A DNA stretch of 64,000 nucleotides. Origin: Saccharopolyspora elongata (GTDB lineage: Bacteria; Actinomycetota; Actinomycetes; Mycobacteriales; Pseudonocardiaceae). The DNA is taken from the NCBI RefSeq assembly GCF_004348985.1, contig NZ_SMKW01000008.1, positions 1-64,000 of the forward strand, in the 5' to 3' direction. Shown here piece by piece: positions 57,306 through 64,000 of this stretch. A program made the position numbers and the translations under genes. Position 1 is the stretch's first letter. Each line of letters begins with the position of its first letter. Under the pieces are notes generated by a model. It saw only the letters and a list, made by a program, of their open reading frames with translations. It was not told the origin of the DNA and ran no database searches.

Positions 57306-57602
57306 TCAGGGCCTGAGCTGCTCCACGACGTTGTCGATCTCCTGGGCGAGCGACGTGTCGTTGGCCGTGATCCCGCCCTTCGAGTGCGTGGTGCAGTAGA
57401 ACGTCACGGTGCGCCAGCGGATGTCCATGTCCGGGTGGTGGTTCTCGCTCTCGGCAATCTCGGCGATCCGGTTCACCGCCTGGATCGCCTGCGGGAAGTT
57501 GCCGAACTCGACGGTGCGGGTCAGCTTGACGCCGGACTGGGTCCACTCCGGTAGGTGCTGGAGCGCTTCGGCGACCTGGTTATCGGTGAGCAGTTCCGTC
57601 AT
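57306..57602 (-). CDS. Pterin-4a-carbinolamine dehydratase
   Basis: 98 residues, standard length. The family dehydrates the carbinolamine formed by aromatic amino acid hydroxylases. The active site EIAESENHHPDMDIRWRTV with the two His and the VTFYCTTHSKGGITANDTSLA segment are intact. The ATG at 57602 is the natural start. It is convergent with the D-amino-acid oxidase, with only five bases between the stops. No aromatic hydroxylase is nearby, so a molybdopterin-related role cannot be excluded. Confidence 0.9.
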   Translation of the reverse strand: MTELLTDNQVAEALQHLPEWTQSGVKLTRTVEFGNFPQAIQAVNRIAEIAESENHHPDMDIRWRTVTFYCTTHSKGGITANDTSLAQEIDNVVEQLRP

Positions 57603-57651
57603 ACCGACATGGTGGAGGTTCGGCGCTCCGACCTCCACCCGGCGCCGCTCG

Positions 57652-58062
57652 CTAGATGCGTCGCGGACGCTCCAAGTAGGTGCTATCCGGATCGGTGAAG
57701 CCGTAGCCGCGGTAGAGGCCGTGCGCGTCGTCGGTGTGCAGCATCCAGCGGAAGTCGCGGCCGGGGCCATCCTCGATCATGCCCTGCACCAGGGCCTTGC
57801 CGATGCCGTGACCGCGCGCCTCCGGGAGGACGAACACGTCGGCCAGGTACGCCATGCCCACCCCGTCGGAGAACGCTCGTGCGAAGCCGATCAGCCCGCC
57901 GTCCGGCTTCCGGTAGGCGCCGACGACGCGCCAGGCCAGGTCGATCTGCTTGTCGAAATCCGCCCGCTTGCGCCACTTGCCCCAATACGCCTGCGTGGAA
58001 AGGAATTCCCACACCGCGTCGCGATCGACCCTGGCCCGCGAATCGTCCACCTCGAACTCCAT
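57652..58062 (-). CDS. GNAT-family N-acetyltransferase
   Basis: 136 residues. The fold has GLIGFARAFSDGVGMAYLADVFVLPEARGHGIGKALV with the acetyl-CoA pyrophosphate loop RGHGIG and the final YRGYGFTDPDSTYLER. It starts MEFEVDDSRARVDRDAVWEFLSTQ-like, as in single-domain GNATs of this size. The ATG at 58062 is six bases after TACGCT on the minus strand, suggesting a leaderless message. The acceptor is unknown. It is 50 bp upstream of the pterin dehydratase on the same strand. Confidence 0.88.
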   Translation of the reverse strand: MEFEVDDSRARVDRDAVWEFLSTQAYWGKWRKRADFDKQIDLAWRVVGAYRKPDGGLIGFARAFSDGVGMAYLADVFVLPEARGHGIGKALVQGMIEDGPGRDFRWMLHTDDAHGLYRGYGFTDPDSTYLERPRRI

Positions 58063-58137
58063 ACCCCGAGCGTATCGGCCCGGCCAACCGAGTTAGCCGG
58101 ACAGCTGGGGGGCCGTGCCGCTCGGTGGCCCCGGGTG

Positions 58138-58202
58138 GCGCTTTCGCGCGAAAGCGGCGCCCGGCAGGCGCGCGAACGCCGTTTTCGCGCGAAAGCGGCG
58201 CG
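58138..58202. repeat. Two palindromes of the TTTCGCGCGAAA family
   Basis: GCGCTTTCGCGCGAAAGCG (58138-58156) and a second copy, TTTTCGCGCGAAAGCGGCGCG, around 58180-58202 lie 20 bp apart between the acetyltransferase and the serine hydrolase genes, both on the minus strand. The word recurs at 44839-44903 and, in part, at 39132. Confidence 0.8.
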
Positions 58203-58212
58203 CGACCTAGCC

Positions 58213-59322
58213 CTACAGGCAGGCGTGCAGCGCGGTCAGGAGGCGGTGCGAACGGTTGTCGAAACCCTCCGTTCGCATCAGGCACGGGCTGAAGGCGAAC
58301 GCCACGCCCAGGCGCGGCCAGCAGCCGAACAGCGAACCGCCCGCCCCGCTGTGGCCGAACCCCGTGGCCTCCGGGCCGTAGGTCTCGATCGAGTCCTGCA
58401 GCTCGTAGCCCAGTCCGAAGGCCAGCGGTCGGCCGGTGCCCGGATCGGTGCCCCGGCTCTCCTCCCGGCGGATCCGCTCGAGCGTCCAGCCGCCGACGAG
58501 CTCGCCGGTCACCAGCGCGGAGTACACCGCGGCCATGCCGCGCGCAGACGCCATCGCGCCGCCGCCCGGGCTGCCGCCGACCCACCACGCCGGGGTGTTC
58601 CAGGGCGCGTCATCACCGAGCAGCGTGGGCGGGTTCCCGTAGACCTTGTCGCGGTAGGCCAGGGCCTCCGGCGTGTTCAGCCGGTTCGCCACCTGGTAGT
58701 CGGCCGCCCGCCAGCGCCGCCCGGTGCGCGGCCACTCGGGCTCGGGCAGCCCCAGCCAGAAGTCGGCCGGAACCCGCTCCGCGACCTCGGCGCGCAGGTA
58801 CTCGCCGACCTCCCGCCCGTCGACCCGCCGGATCAGCTCCGCCGCCAGCCAGCCGAAGGTCAGCGCGTGGTAGGCGGTGGTCGTCCCGACCGGCCACAGT
58901 GGAGCCTGCGCGGCCAGCAGCTCCGCCATCGCCCGGTTGTCCATCGCCGCCTCGCGGGTGACCGGCTTCGCCGGGTAAGGCAACCCCGCCGAATGCGAGA
59001 GCAGCTGCCGGACCAGGACGTCCTGCTTGCCCGCCGCGCTGAACTCCGGCCAGTACCGGACCACCGGCGCGTCCGGGTCGAGCGCGCCGCCGTCGACCAG
59101 CAGGGCGACGCCGGTGGCGACGATGCCCTTGGTGCCGGAGAACACCGGCATCAGGGTGTCGGTCGTCATCGGCTCGGTGGCCGCCTGGTCGCGGTGCCCG
59201 GCCTGCAGGTCGAGGATCTGCTCGCCGTCGCGGAAGACGGCGAACGCCGCACCCGCCGCATCGGCCGCCACCACCTCGGCGAACTCCTGGGCAACCCGCT
59301 CGAAACCCGCTGCGACCGACAT
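58213..59322 (-). CDS. Beta-lactamase-fold serine hydrolase (penicillin-binding type)
   Basis: 369 residues. The catalytic SxxK is in MPVFSGTKGIVATG near residue 62; the second motif is TTTAYHALTFGWLAAELIRR (Tyr-x-x); the last is GFGHSGAGGSLFGCWP, replacing KTG by HSG as in esterase EstB-type enzymes. There is no signal peptide, so it works in the cytoplasm or leaks out. The ATG overlaps the stop of the ABC ATPase by one codon (ATGA), so it belongs to the peptide-transport operon. A D-aminopeptidase or D-amidase-like activity on imported peptides is plausible but unproven. Confidence 0.85.
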   Translation of the reverse strand: MSVAAGFERVAQEFAEVVAADAAGAAFAVFRDGEQILDLQAGHRDQAATEPMTTDTLMPVFSGTKGIVATGVALLVDGGALDPDAPVVRYWPEFSAAGKQDVLVRQLLSHSAGLPYPAKPVTREAAMDNRAMAELLAAQAPLWPVGTTTAYHALTFGWLAAELIRRVDGREVGEYLRAEVAERVPADFWLGLPEPEWPRTGRRWRAADYQVANRLNTPEALAYRDKVYGNPPTLLGDDAPWNTPAWWVGGSPGGGAMASARGMAAVYSALVTGELVGGWTLERIRREESRGTDPGTGRPLAFGLGYELQDSIETYGPEATGFGHSGAGGSLFGCWPRLGVAFAFSPCLMRTEGFDNRSHRLLTALHACL

Positions 59323-61091
59323 CAGTTCTTCGCCTCCAGCTGGAAGTTGGGCGCGTCGCTCAACAGCGACCGGGTGTAGTCGTGCTGCGGCGCGGCGAAC
59401 AGCTCTTCGGCCGGCGCCTGCTCGACGATGCGCCCGTTCTGCAGGATCGCGACCCGCTGCGCGATGTTGCGCACCAGCGCGATGTTGTGCGTGACGAACA
59501 CCAGAGCCAGCCCCATCTTCTCCCGCAGGTCCCGGAGCAGGTCGACGATCGCCGACTGCACCGAGACGTCCAGCGCGGAGGTGATCTCGTCGCAGATCAG
59601 CACCTCGGGCCGGGTGACCAGGGCGCGCGCGATCGCCACCCGCTGCCGCTCGCCGCCGCTGAGCTGGTCGGGGTAGCGCTCGGCGATGTCCGGCCGCAGC
59701 GCGGCGAGCTCCAGCGCCTCGATGACCCGCTCTGACGTGCTCTTGCCGCAGGAATCCCCGCCGAGCACCGAGATCGGCTGGGCCACCAGGTCGCGGACCC
59801 GGCGTCGCGGGTTCAGCGACTCGTACGGGTTCTGGAACACGTACTGCACCTGTCGCCGCTGCTCGCGGGTGCGCTTGCCGCTGCCGGCCGCCAGCTCCTC
59901 GCCGTGCAGCAGCACCGAGCCCTCGTGCTTCGGGTGCAGGCCGGCCAGGCAGCGCGAGAGCGTGGTCTTGCCGCTGCCCGACTCGCCCAGCAGCGCGAGG
60001 CAGGAGCCCGGTGACACGCTCAGCGAAACGTCTTGCAGCACGGGGGAATCGGTGTACCAGGCCCGGATGTTGCGGATCTCGAGAACCGGTCCCGCCTCGT
60101 CCGGGACGGATTCCGACGCGCGAGCCGGTGCCACGAGACGCCCGGAACGCGGCTGCAGGCAGCGGATTTCGTGGCCGGGGGAGACCTCCTGCACCGGCGG
60201 CACCTCGGCGCGGCATTCGTCGGTCGCGGCGGCGCAGCGCGGCGCGAATGCGCAGCCGTCCGGGCGGCTCAGCGGCGACGGAGCTTGGCCGTCGATGGCC
60301 TGCATCGCCCGCTCGCCGTCCAGGTCCGGCACCGCGAGCACCAGGCCCGCCGTGTAGTGGTGGCGCGGCTCGTTCAGCACCTCGGCGGTCGGGCCGGTCT
60401 CCACGATCCGACCCGAGTACATCACCGCGATGCGGTCGGCAAGCTCCGCGACCACCGCCATGTCGTGCGAGATGTACACGCCCGCCGTCCCGTGCCGCTC
60501 GCACATCTCGCGGATCGTGGTCAGCACCCGCTTCTGGGTGGTCACGTCCAGGCCCGTGGTCGGCTCGTCCAGCACCACGACCTCCGGGCGGCCGACGAAG
60601 GCCATCGCGATCGCGATGCGCTGCTGCTGACCGCCGGAGAGCTGGTGCGGGTACCGGCTCAGGAAATCGTCGTCATCGGGCAGCGCGACCTCGGTCAGCA
60701 CCTGCTTGATCCGCCGCTTCGCCGCTTCGCCGGAGACGTCGTGCACGCCCTCCGCGAGCTGCGTGTGCAGGCGCAGCGCCGGGTTCAGCGCCGAGCCCGG
60801 CGACTGCGGGATGTACGCGACCCGGCGACCGCGCAGTGCGGCGGCCCGCTTCGGCGGCAGCGCGGTGAGATCGGTGTCGCCGACGAGGATGCGGCCGTCG
60901 GCGATCCAGGTGCCGCGCTTGCAGTAGCGCAGCATCGCCAGGCCGAGCGTGGTCTTGCCGGAGCCGGATTCACCGATCAGGCCGAGGATCTCGCCCGGTG
61001 CCAGGGCGAAGCTCACGTCGGCGACGATGGCGGCTTCCGAGGGCACGCCCCGGATCTCCAGTCCGGTGGCGTCCAGAGCAGCGGCGGTCAT
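59322..61091 (-). CDS. Peptide ABC transporter, fused double ATP-binding protein (DppD-DppF type)
   Basis: 589 residues. The first ATPase has LIGESGSGKTTLGLAML, SGGQQQRIAIAMAF and VVLDEPTTGLDVTTQ. After an oligopeptide-type C-terminal region with CAFAPRCAAATDEC (four Cys for an iron-sulfur or zinc site), the second ATPase has LLGESGSGKTTLSRCLAGL, SGGERQRVAIARAL and LICDEITSALDVSVQ. Both are intact. It combines the usual separate DppD and DppF. The ATG at 61091 is preferred over the TTG at 61103. It is fourth in the operon after the binding protein and two permeases. Confidence 0.92.
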   Translation of the reverse strand: MTAAALDATGLEIRGVPSEAAIVADVSFALAPGEILGLIGESGSGKTTLGLAMLRYCKRGTWIADGRILVGDTDLTALPPKRAAALRGRRVAYIPQSPGSALNPALRLHTQLAEGVHDVSGEAAKRRIKQVLTEVALPDDDDFLSRYPHQLSGGQQQRIAIAMAFVGRPEVVVLDEPTTGLDVTTQKRVLTTIREMCERHGTAGVYISHDMAVVAELADRIAVMYSGRIVETGPTAEVLNEPRHHYTAGLVLAVPDLDGERAMQAIDGQAPSPLSRPDGCAFAPRCAAATDECRAEVPPVQEVSPGHEIRCLQPRSGRLVAPARASESVPDEAGPVLEIRNIRAWYTDSPVLQDVSLSVSPGSCLALLGESGSGKTTLSRCLAGLHPKHEGSVLLHGEELAAGSGKRTREQRRQVQYVFQNPYESLNPRRRVRDLVAQPISVLGGDSCGKSTSERVIEALELAALRPDIAERYPDQLSGGERQRVAIARALVTRPEVLICDEITSALDVSVQSAIVDLLRDLREKMGLALVFVTHNIALVRNIAQRVAILQNGRIVEQAPAEELFAAPQHDYTRSLLSDAPNFQLEAKN

Positions 61092-61137
61092 CGGCACCCC
61101 CAACGGGTCGGCGACAGGTCGTGGTCCGGGATCTCCA

Positions 61138-61157
61138 GCAATTTCAATGGAAATTGC
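61138..61157. repeat. GCAATTTCAATGGAAATTGC palindromic element
   Basis: A 20-bp near-perfect palindrome (8-bp arms, AATG centre) lies in the 88-bp gap between the double ATPase gene and the upstream permease gene, inside the operon. It is the short form of the elements at 24771-24815 and 36384-36429. Confidence 0.7.
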
Positions 61158-61179
61158 GGATCACAGGTCGGCGGTGGCA

Positions 61180-62082
61180 TCAGCGGGCCTTCTCGATTCC
61201 CCGGTCGACGCCCGCGACCGAGCGCGCCAGGCCGTCCGCCACCAGGTTGGTGCCGATCGTCAGCACCGCGATGGCGATCACCGGCAGCGCCACCGCCCAC
61301 GGCTGCACCGTCAGCGCGATCCGGTTCTCGTTGATCATCAGGCCCCAGTCCGCCGTCGGCGGCTGCAGGCCCAGGCCGAGGAAGCTCAGCCCGGCGACCA
61401 GGCCGATCGAGTAGTTCAGCCGCAGCCCGAGCTCCACCAGCACGGTTCCGGTGACGTTCGGCAGGATCTCGCCGAGCAGGATGCGAACCCGGGACAGCCC
61501 GATCGCCTCCGCCGACTTGACGAAGTCGCGCTCGGCGACCGAGAGCGTCGCCGCCCGCACCACGCGCATCACCCGCGGCAGGTGGCTGCCGCCGACGACC
61601 AGCACCAGCAGCCACAGCTCCGGGCCGACGACGCTGACGAACAGCAGCGCCAGCACCACCTGCGGGAAGGCCAGCGCGATGTCGCCGAAGCGCATCAGCA
61701 CCTCGTCCAACCAGCCGCGGCGGTAGCCGGCGTACATGCCCAGCAGCGAGCCGAGCCCGACGCCGAGCAGCGTGGCCAGCACCGCCAGCACCAGCAGCGT
61801 CTGTCCACCGTGGAGGAACCGGGTGAGCACGTCGCGGCCCAGGTTGTCGGTGCCGAACCAGGAGGTCGCCGTCGGATCGGAGAACGGCGTGTCCACGAAT
61901 TCGGTGGCACCGTGCGGCGCGAGCAGCGGCCCGACGATCGCGGTCAGCACCACCAGGATCGACAGCGTCAAGCCGATCTTGGTGCGCGGCAGGCGCATCG
62001 CCGCCCGCCACGCGCCGACCGCGCGCGGCACGGCAGGGACGGGAGTCGCTCGGGTTTCCTCGGTCTGCGCAGTCGTGGTCAT
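61180..62082 (-). CDS. Peptide ABC transporter permease (DppC type)
   Basis: 300 residues. The N-terminal span is IGLTLSILVVLTAIVGPLLAP; after HPLGTD-like TSWFGTDNLGRDVLTRFLHG come five further spans and the cytoplasmic EAA loop VKSAEAIGLSRVRILLGEILPN. It ends SFLGLGLQPPTADWGLMINEN and a final span. All are typical of DppC/OppC. The ATG start overlaps the stop of the DppB-type gene (62079) by four bases. Confidence 0.93.
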   Translation of the reverse strand: MTTTAQTEETRATPVPAVPRAVGAWRAAMRLPRTKIGLTLSILVVLTAIVGPLLAPHGATEFVDTPFSDPTATSWFGTDNLGRDVLTRFLHGGQTLLVLAVLATLLGVGLGSLLGMYAGYRRGWLDEVLMRFGDIALAFPQVVLALLFVSVVGPELWLLVLVVGGSHLPRVMRVVRAATLSVAERDFVKSAEAIGLSRVRILLGEILPNVTGTVLVELGLRLNYSIGLVAGLSFLGLGLQPPTADWGLMINENRIALTVQPWAVALPVIAIAVLTIGTNLVADGLARSVAGVDRGIEKAR

Positions 62083-63032
62083 CGCGCGGCGGACCTCACC
62101 TTCGGATTGGCGGCCAGACTCACCACATCGGCCAGCAGGTTCACGACGATGTACACGGCGGCGATGGCCAGGGTCAGCGTCTGCACCACCGGCAGGTCGC
62201 GGTTGTTCACCGCGTCCACCAGGGCGAACCCGATACCGGGGAAGCGGAACAGGAACTCGACGATGACCACGCCACCGGCCAGCCACGCCAGCTGCAGCGC
62301 GATCACCTGGGCCACCGGGCCGATCGAGTTCGGCAGCGCGTGCCGCAGGATCACCGTGCGCTCCGGCAGCCCCTTCAACCGGGCCTGCTGCACGAACTCG
62401 CTCTCCAGCACCTCGATCATGGTCGCCCGCATGATGCGCACGATGTACGGCGAAACCGCGAGCACCATCGTCAGCGTCGGCAGCACCAGCTGCGTCGGAT
62501 CGCTCCAGGCCGAACCCGTGCCGGTCATGACGTACACGGCGGGCAGCAGGTTGAGCGCCCCGGTGGAGAAGACCAGCACCAGCACGATGCCGACCACGAA
62601 CTCCGGCAGCGAGGCCAGCACCAGGCTGACCACCGAGGTCGCGTGGTCGAAGGCCTTGTCGCGGCGCAAAGCGCTGTAAGTTCCGACCAGGATGGACAGC
62701 GGCACGCTGATCACCGTGGCGCACAGCATCAGCGCCAGCGAGTTGTTCAGCCGCGAGCCCAGCAGCTCGGCCACCGGCATGCCGTTGGCGTAGGACGTGC
62801 CGAGGTCGAGCCGGAAGATGTTGCCCAGCCACGAGAAGTACTGCACCCACATCGGCTCGTCGAGGTGCAGCTGCGCACGCAGCGCGGCCAGCCGCTCCGG
62901 AGTCGCCTCGCGGCCCAGGATGGCGCGGGCGGCGTCCCCGGGTAGCGCCTGGGTGGCGAGGAAGACCACCACCGACACGGCCCACAGGATGACCACGCCG
63001 AGCAGGATTCGCTTGACCAGCATTCGAGTCAT
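62079..63032 (-). CDS. Peptide ABC transporter permease (DppB type)
   Basis: 317 residues with six spans. It starts ILLGVVILWAVSVVVFLATQALPGD, has the extracellular loop LHLDEPMWVQYFSWLGNIFRLDLGTSYANG-like, PLSILVGTYSALRRDKAFD, and the EAA loop EFVQQARLKGLPERTVILRHALPN. It is typical of DppB/OppB. It starts 10 bases after the binding-protein stop, and its stop overlaps the DppC-type start. Confidence 0.93.
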   Translation of the reverse strand: MTRMLVKRILLGVVILWAVSVVVFLATQALPGDAARAILGREATPERLAALRAQLHLDEPMWVQYFSWLGNIFRLDLGTSYANGMPVAELLGSRLNNSLALMLCATVISVPLSILVGTYSALRRDKAFDHATSVVSLVLASLPEFVVGIVLVLVFSTGALNLLPAVYVMTGTGSAWSDPTQLVLPTLTMVLAVSPYIVRIMRATMIEVLESEFVQQARLKGLPERTVILRHALPNSIGPVAQVIALQLAWLAGGVVIVEFLFRFPGIGFALVDAVNNRDLPVVQTLTLAIAAVYIVVNLLADVVSLAANPKVRSAAR

Positions 63033-63042
63033 CGGTCCGCCC

Positions 63043-64000
63043 TCACTTCGCCAGCCACGCGTGGCGGAAACCGTAGGAGTTCAACGGTGCGCCGCTCTTG
63101 TCCGGTTCGAGCCCGACGACCCGGACGCTGTGCGCGTCCAGCTGGTTCGGGAAGCCCCAGATGATGTATCCACCGCTCTCCCACTCGATCTGCTGGGCGC
63201 GCGCGACGAGCTCCTTGCGGCGCGCCGGATCGGTGGTGGCCCGCGCCTGGTACACCAGATCGTTGAATTCCGGGTGGTTCCAGTGGGTCTCGTTGTACGG
63301 CGAGTCGGGCAGGCTGCCGGACCCCGCCTGCGCCAGGAAGTTCCGGGTGAACCAGTAGTCCTGCGCGAAGTCCCAGGACAGGTACATGTCGCCGAAGAAC
63401 TCGCCGGAATCGACCCGGCGGATGTTGACGGTGATCCCGGCGTCGGCGGCCTGCTGGGCGAACACCTGCGCCGCCTCCACCACACCGGCCGCGACCGGCG
63501 ACGTCACCAGCTCCACGGTCAGGTTCTCCCGGCCCGCCTCGCGCAGCAGCTGGCGGGCCTTGGCCACGTCGCGGCCGCGTTGCGGCAGCGCCGAGTTGTA
63601 CAGCGGATCCGCCGGCGAGTAGATGTCGTTGCCGATCGTGCCGTGGCCGCCGAGCACCTGCTTGATCATCTGCTCGCGGTCCACGACGAGCCGGAACGCC
63701 TGCCGCACCCGGGCGTCGTCGAACGGCGGCCGGTCCACCCGCATGGTGAACGGCACCCACGAGCCGGTCTGGGATTCCAGCAGCCGGAGGTTCGGGTCGG
63801 CGTCCAGCACCCGCAGCAGCCCCAGCGGCACCTGGTCGATGGCGTCGACCTGGCCGCCGAGCAGCGCGTTGATCCGGGCCGTGTCGTCCGGGAAGTCGAT
63901 GATCACGACCTCGTCCACGTACGGCTCGCCGTCGCGCCAGTAGTTGCGGTTCTTGGTGAACAGGCTCTGCTGGCCGGGTTCGAAGGAGTCGTAGGCGAAC
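63043..64000 (-). CDS. Peptide-binding protein of the ABC transporter (C-terminal part)
   Basis: About 319 residues are visible; the N-terminus with its signal lies beyond the right edge. Seen are FTKNRNYWRDGEPYVDEVVI, NALLGGQVDAIDQVPL, VRQAFRLVVDREQMIKQVLGGHG, a PADPLYNSALPQRGRDVAKA segment and GYIIWGFPNQLDAHSVRVVGL, all typical of SBP_bac_5 peptide-binding proteins. It is first in the visible operon. The ligand cannot be predicted. Confidence 0.9.
   Translation of the reverse strand, partial: FAYDSFEPGQQSLFTKNRNYWRDGEPYVDEVVIIDFPDDTARINALLGGQVDAIDQVPLGLLRVLDADPNLRLLESQTGSWVPFTMRVDRPPFDDARVRQAFRLVVDREQMIKQVLGGHGTIGNDIYSPADPLYNSALPQRGRDVAKARQLLREAGRENLTVELVTSPVAAGVVEAAQVFAQQAADAGITVNIRRVDSGEFFGDMYLSWDFAQDYWFTRNFLAQAGSGSLPDSPYNETHWNHPEFNDLVYQARATTDPARRKELVARAQQIEWESGGYIIWGFPNQLDAHSVRVVGLEPDKSGAPLNSYGFRHAWLAK

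Overview
The window comes from a high-GC actinomycete. The gene order and protein character point to the Pseudonocardiaceae, most like Saccharopolyspora; this is an inference from content, because there is no rRNA gene to check. Coding DNA is strongly GC3-biased. Start codons are often GTG, and many genes have a TANNNT box 6-8 nt before the start codon, which suggests leaderless mRNAs.

Layout. (1) 1-2.0 kb: the tail of an unknown gene, a xylulokinase, and debris of a regulator locus. (2) 2.1-26.9 kb and 50.4-51.7 kb: a housekeeping block that, from memory, follows the Mycobacterium tuberculosis Rv1084-Rv1112 order (thioredoxin-fold YyaL protein, TrhA, short Z-prenyl transferase, PhoH, FumC, GlpX, DUF4245, XseB/XseA, lipid-droplet protein, IspH, DUF6542, YchF). 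Lineage-specific genes interrupt it: a ribbon-helix-helix protein behind 8-bp direct repeats, two nearly identical chaplin-like genes, a DUF885 protein, GuaB1, a DUF3800 gene bracketed by two copies of a small RNA element, DNA ligase LigB, and two trypsin-like proteases flanking a flavoprotein reductase. (3) 27-38 kb: a pentose-scavenging cluster with a ribose-type ABC importer, a secreted GH172 (DUF2961) glycosidase, a LacI regulator, a fucose/arabinose-type isomerase and an FGGY kinase. The importer and the isomerase have the same TTGACA-18-TAGCGT promoter followed by the same 14-bp operator, so they form one regulon. D-arabinose is a plausible substrate. (4) 38-47 kb: a lipoprotein esterase and DNA repair genes (RmuC, SbcD-SbcC, Ada-AlkA, Ogt). 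(5) 47-50 kb: a membrane protein, histidine kinase and response regulator operon. (6) 50-58 kb: accessory genes, including a MerR/MFS pair with a textbook 20-bp-spacer promoter, a decayed HxlR/quinone-oxidoreductase pair, a D-amino-acid oxidase, a pterin dehydratase and an acetyltransferase. (7) 58-64 kb: a peptide ABC importer operon ending in a penicillin-binding-type serine hydrolase; the binding-protein gene runs off the right edge.

The intergenic DNA is unusual. Nearly every gap between convergent genes holds a long perfect hairpin, and several come from a small set of self-complementary words (GTGAACGGGCCGTTC, CAGTTTCAATTGAAACTG, TTTCGCGCGAAA) that recur tens of kilobases apart. The most promising lead is the DUF3800 gene between two copies of a ~75-nt element. 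Each copy has its own promoter-like box, a hairpin with compensatory changes and a T-rich tail.

No tRNA, rRNA, CRISPR array, insertion sequence or prophage was seen.
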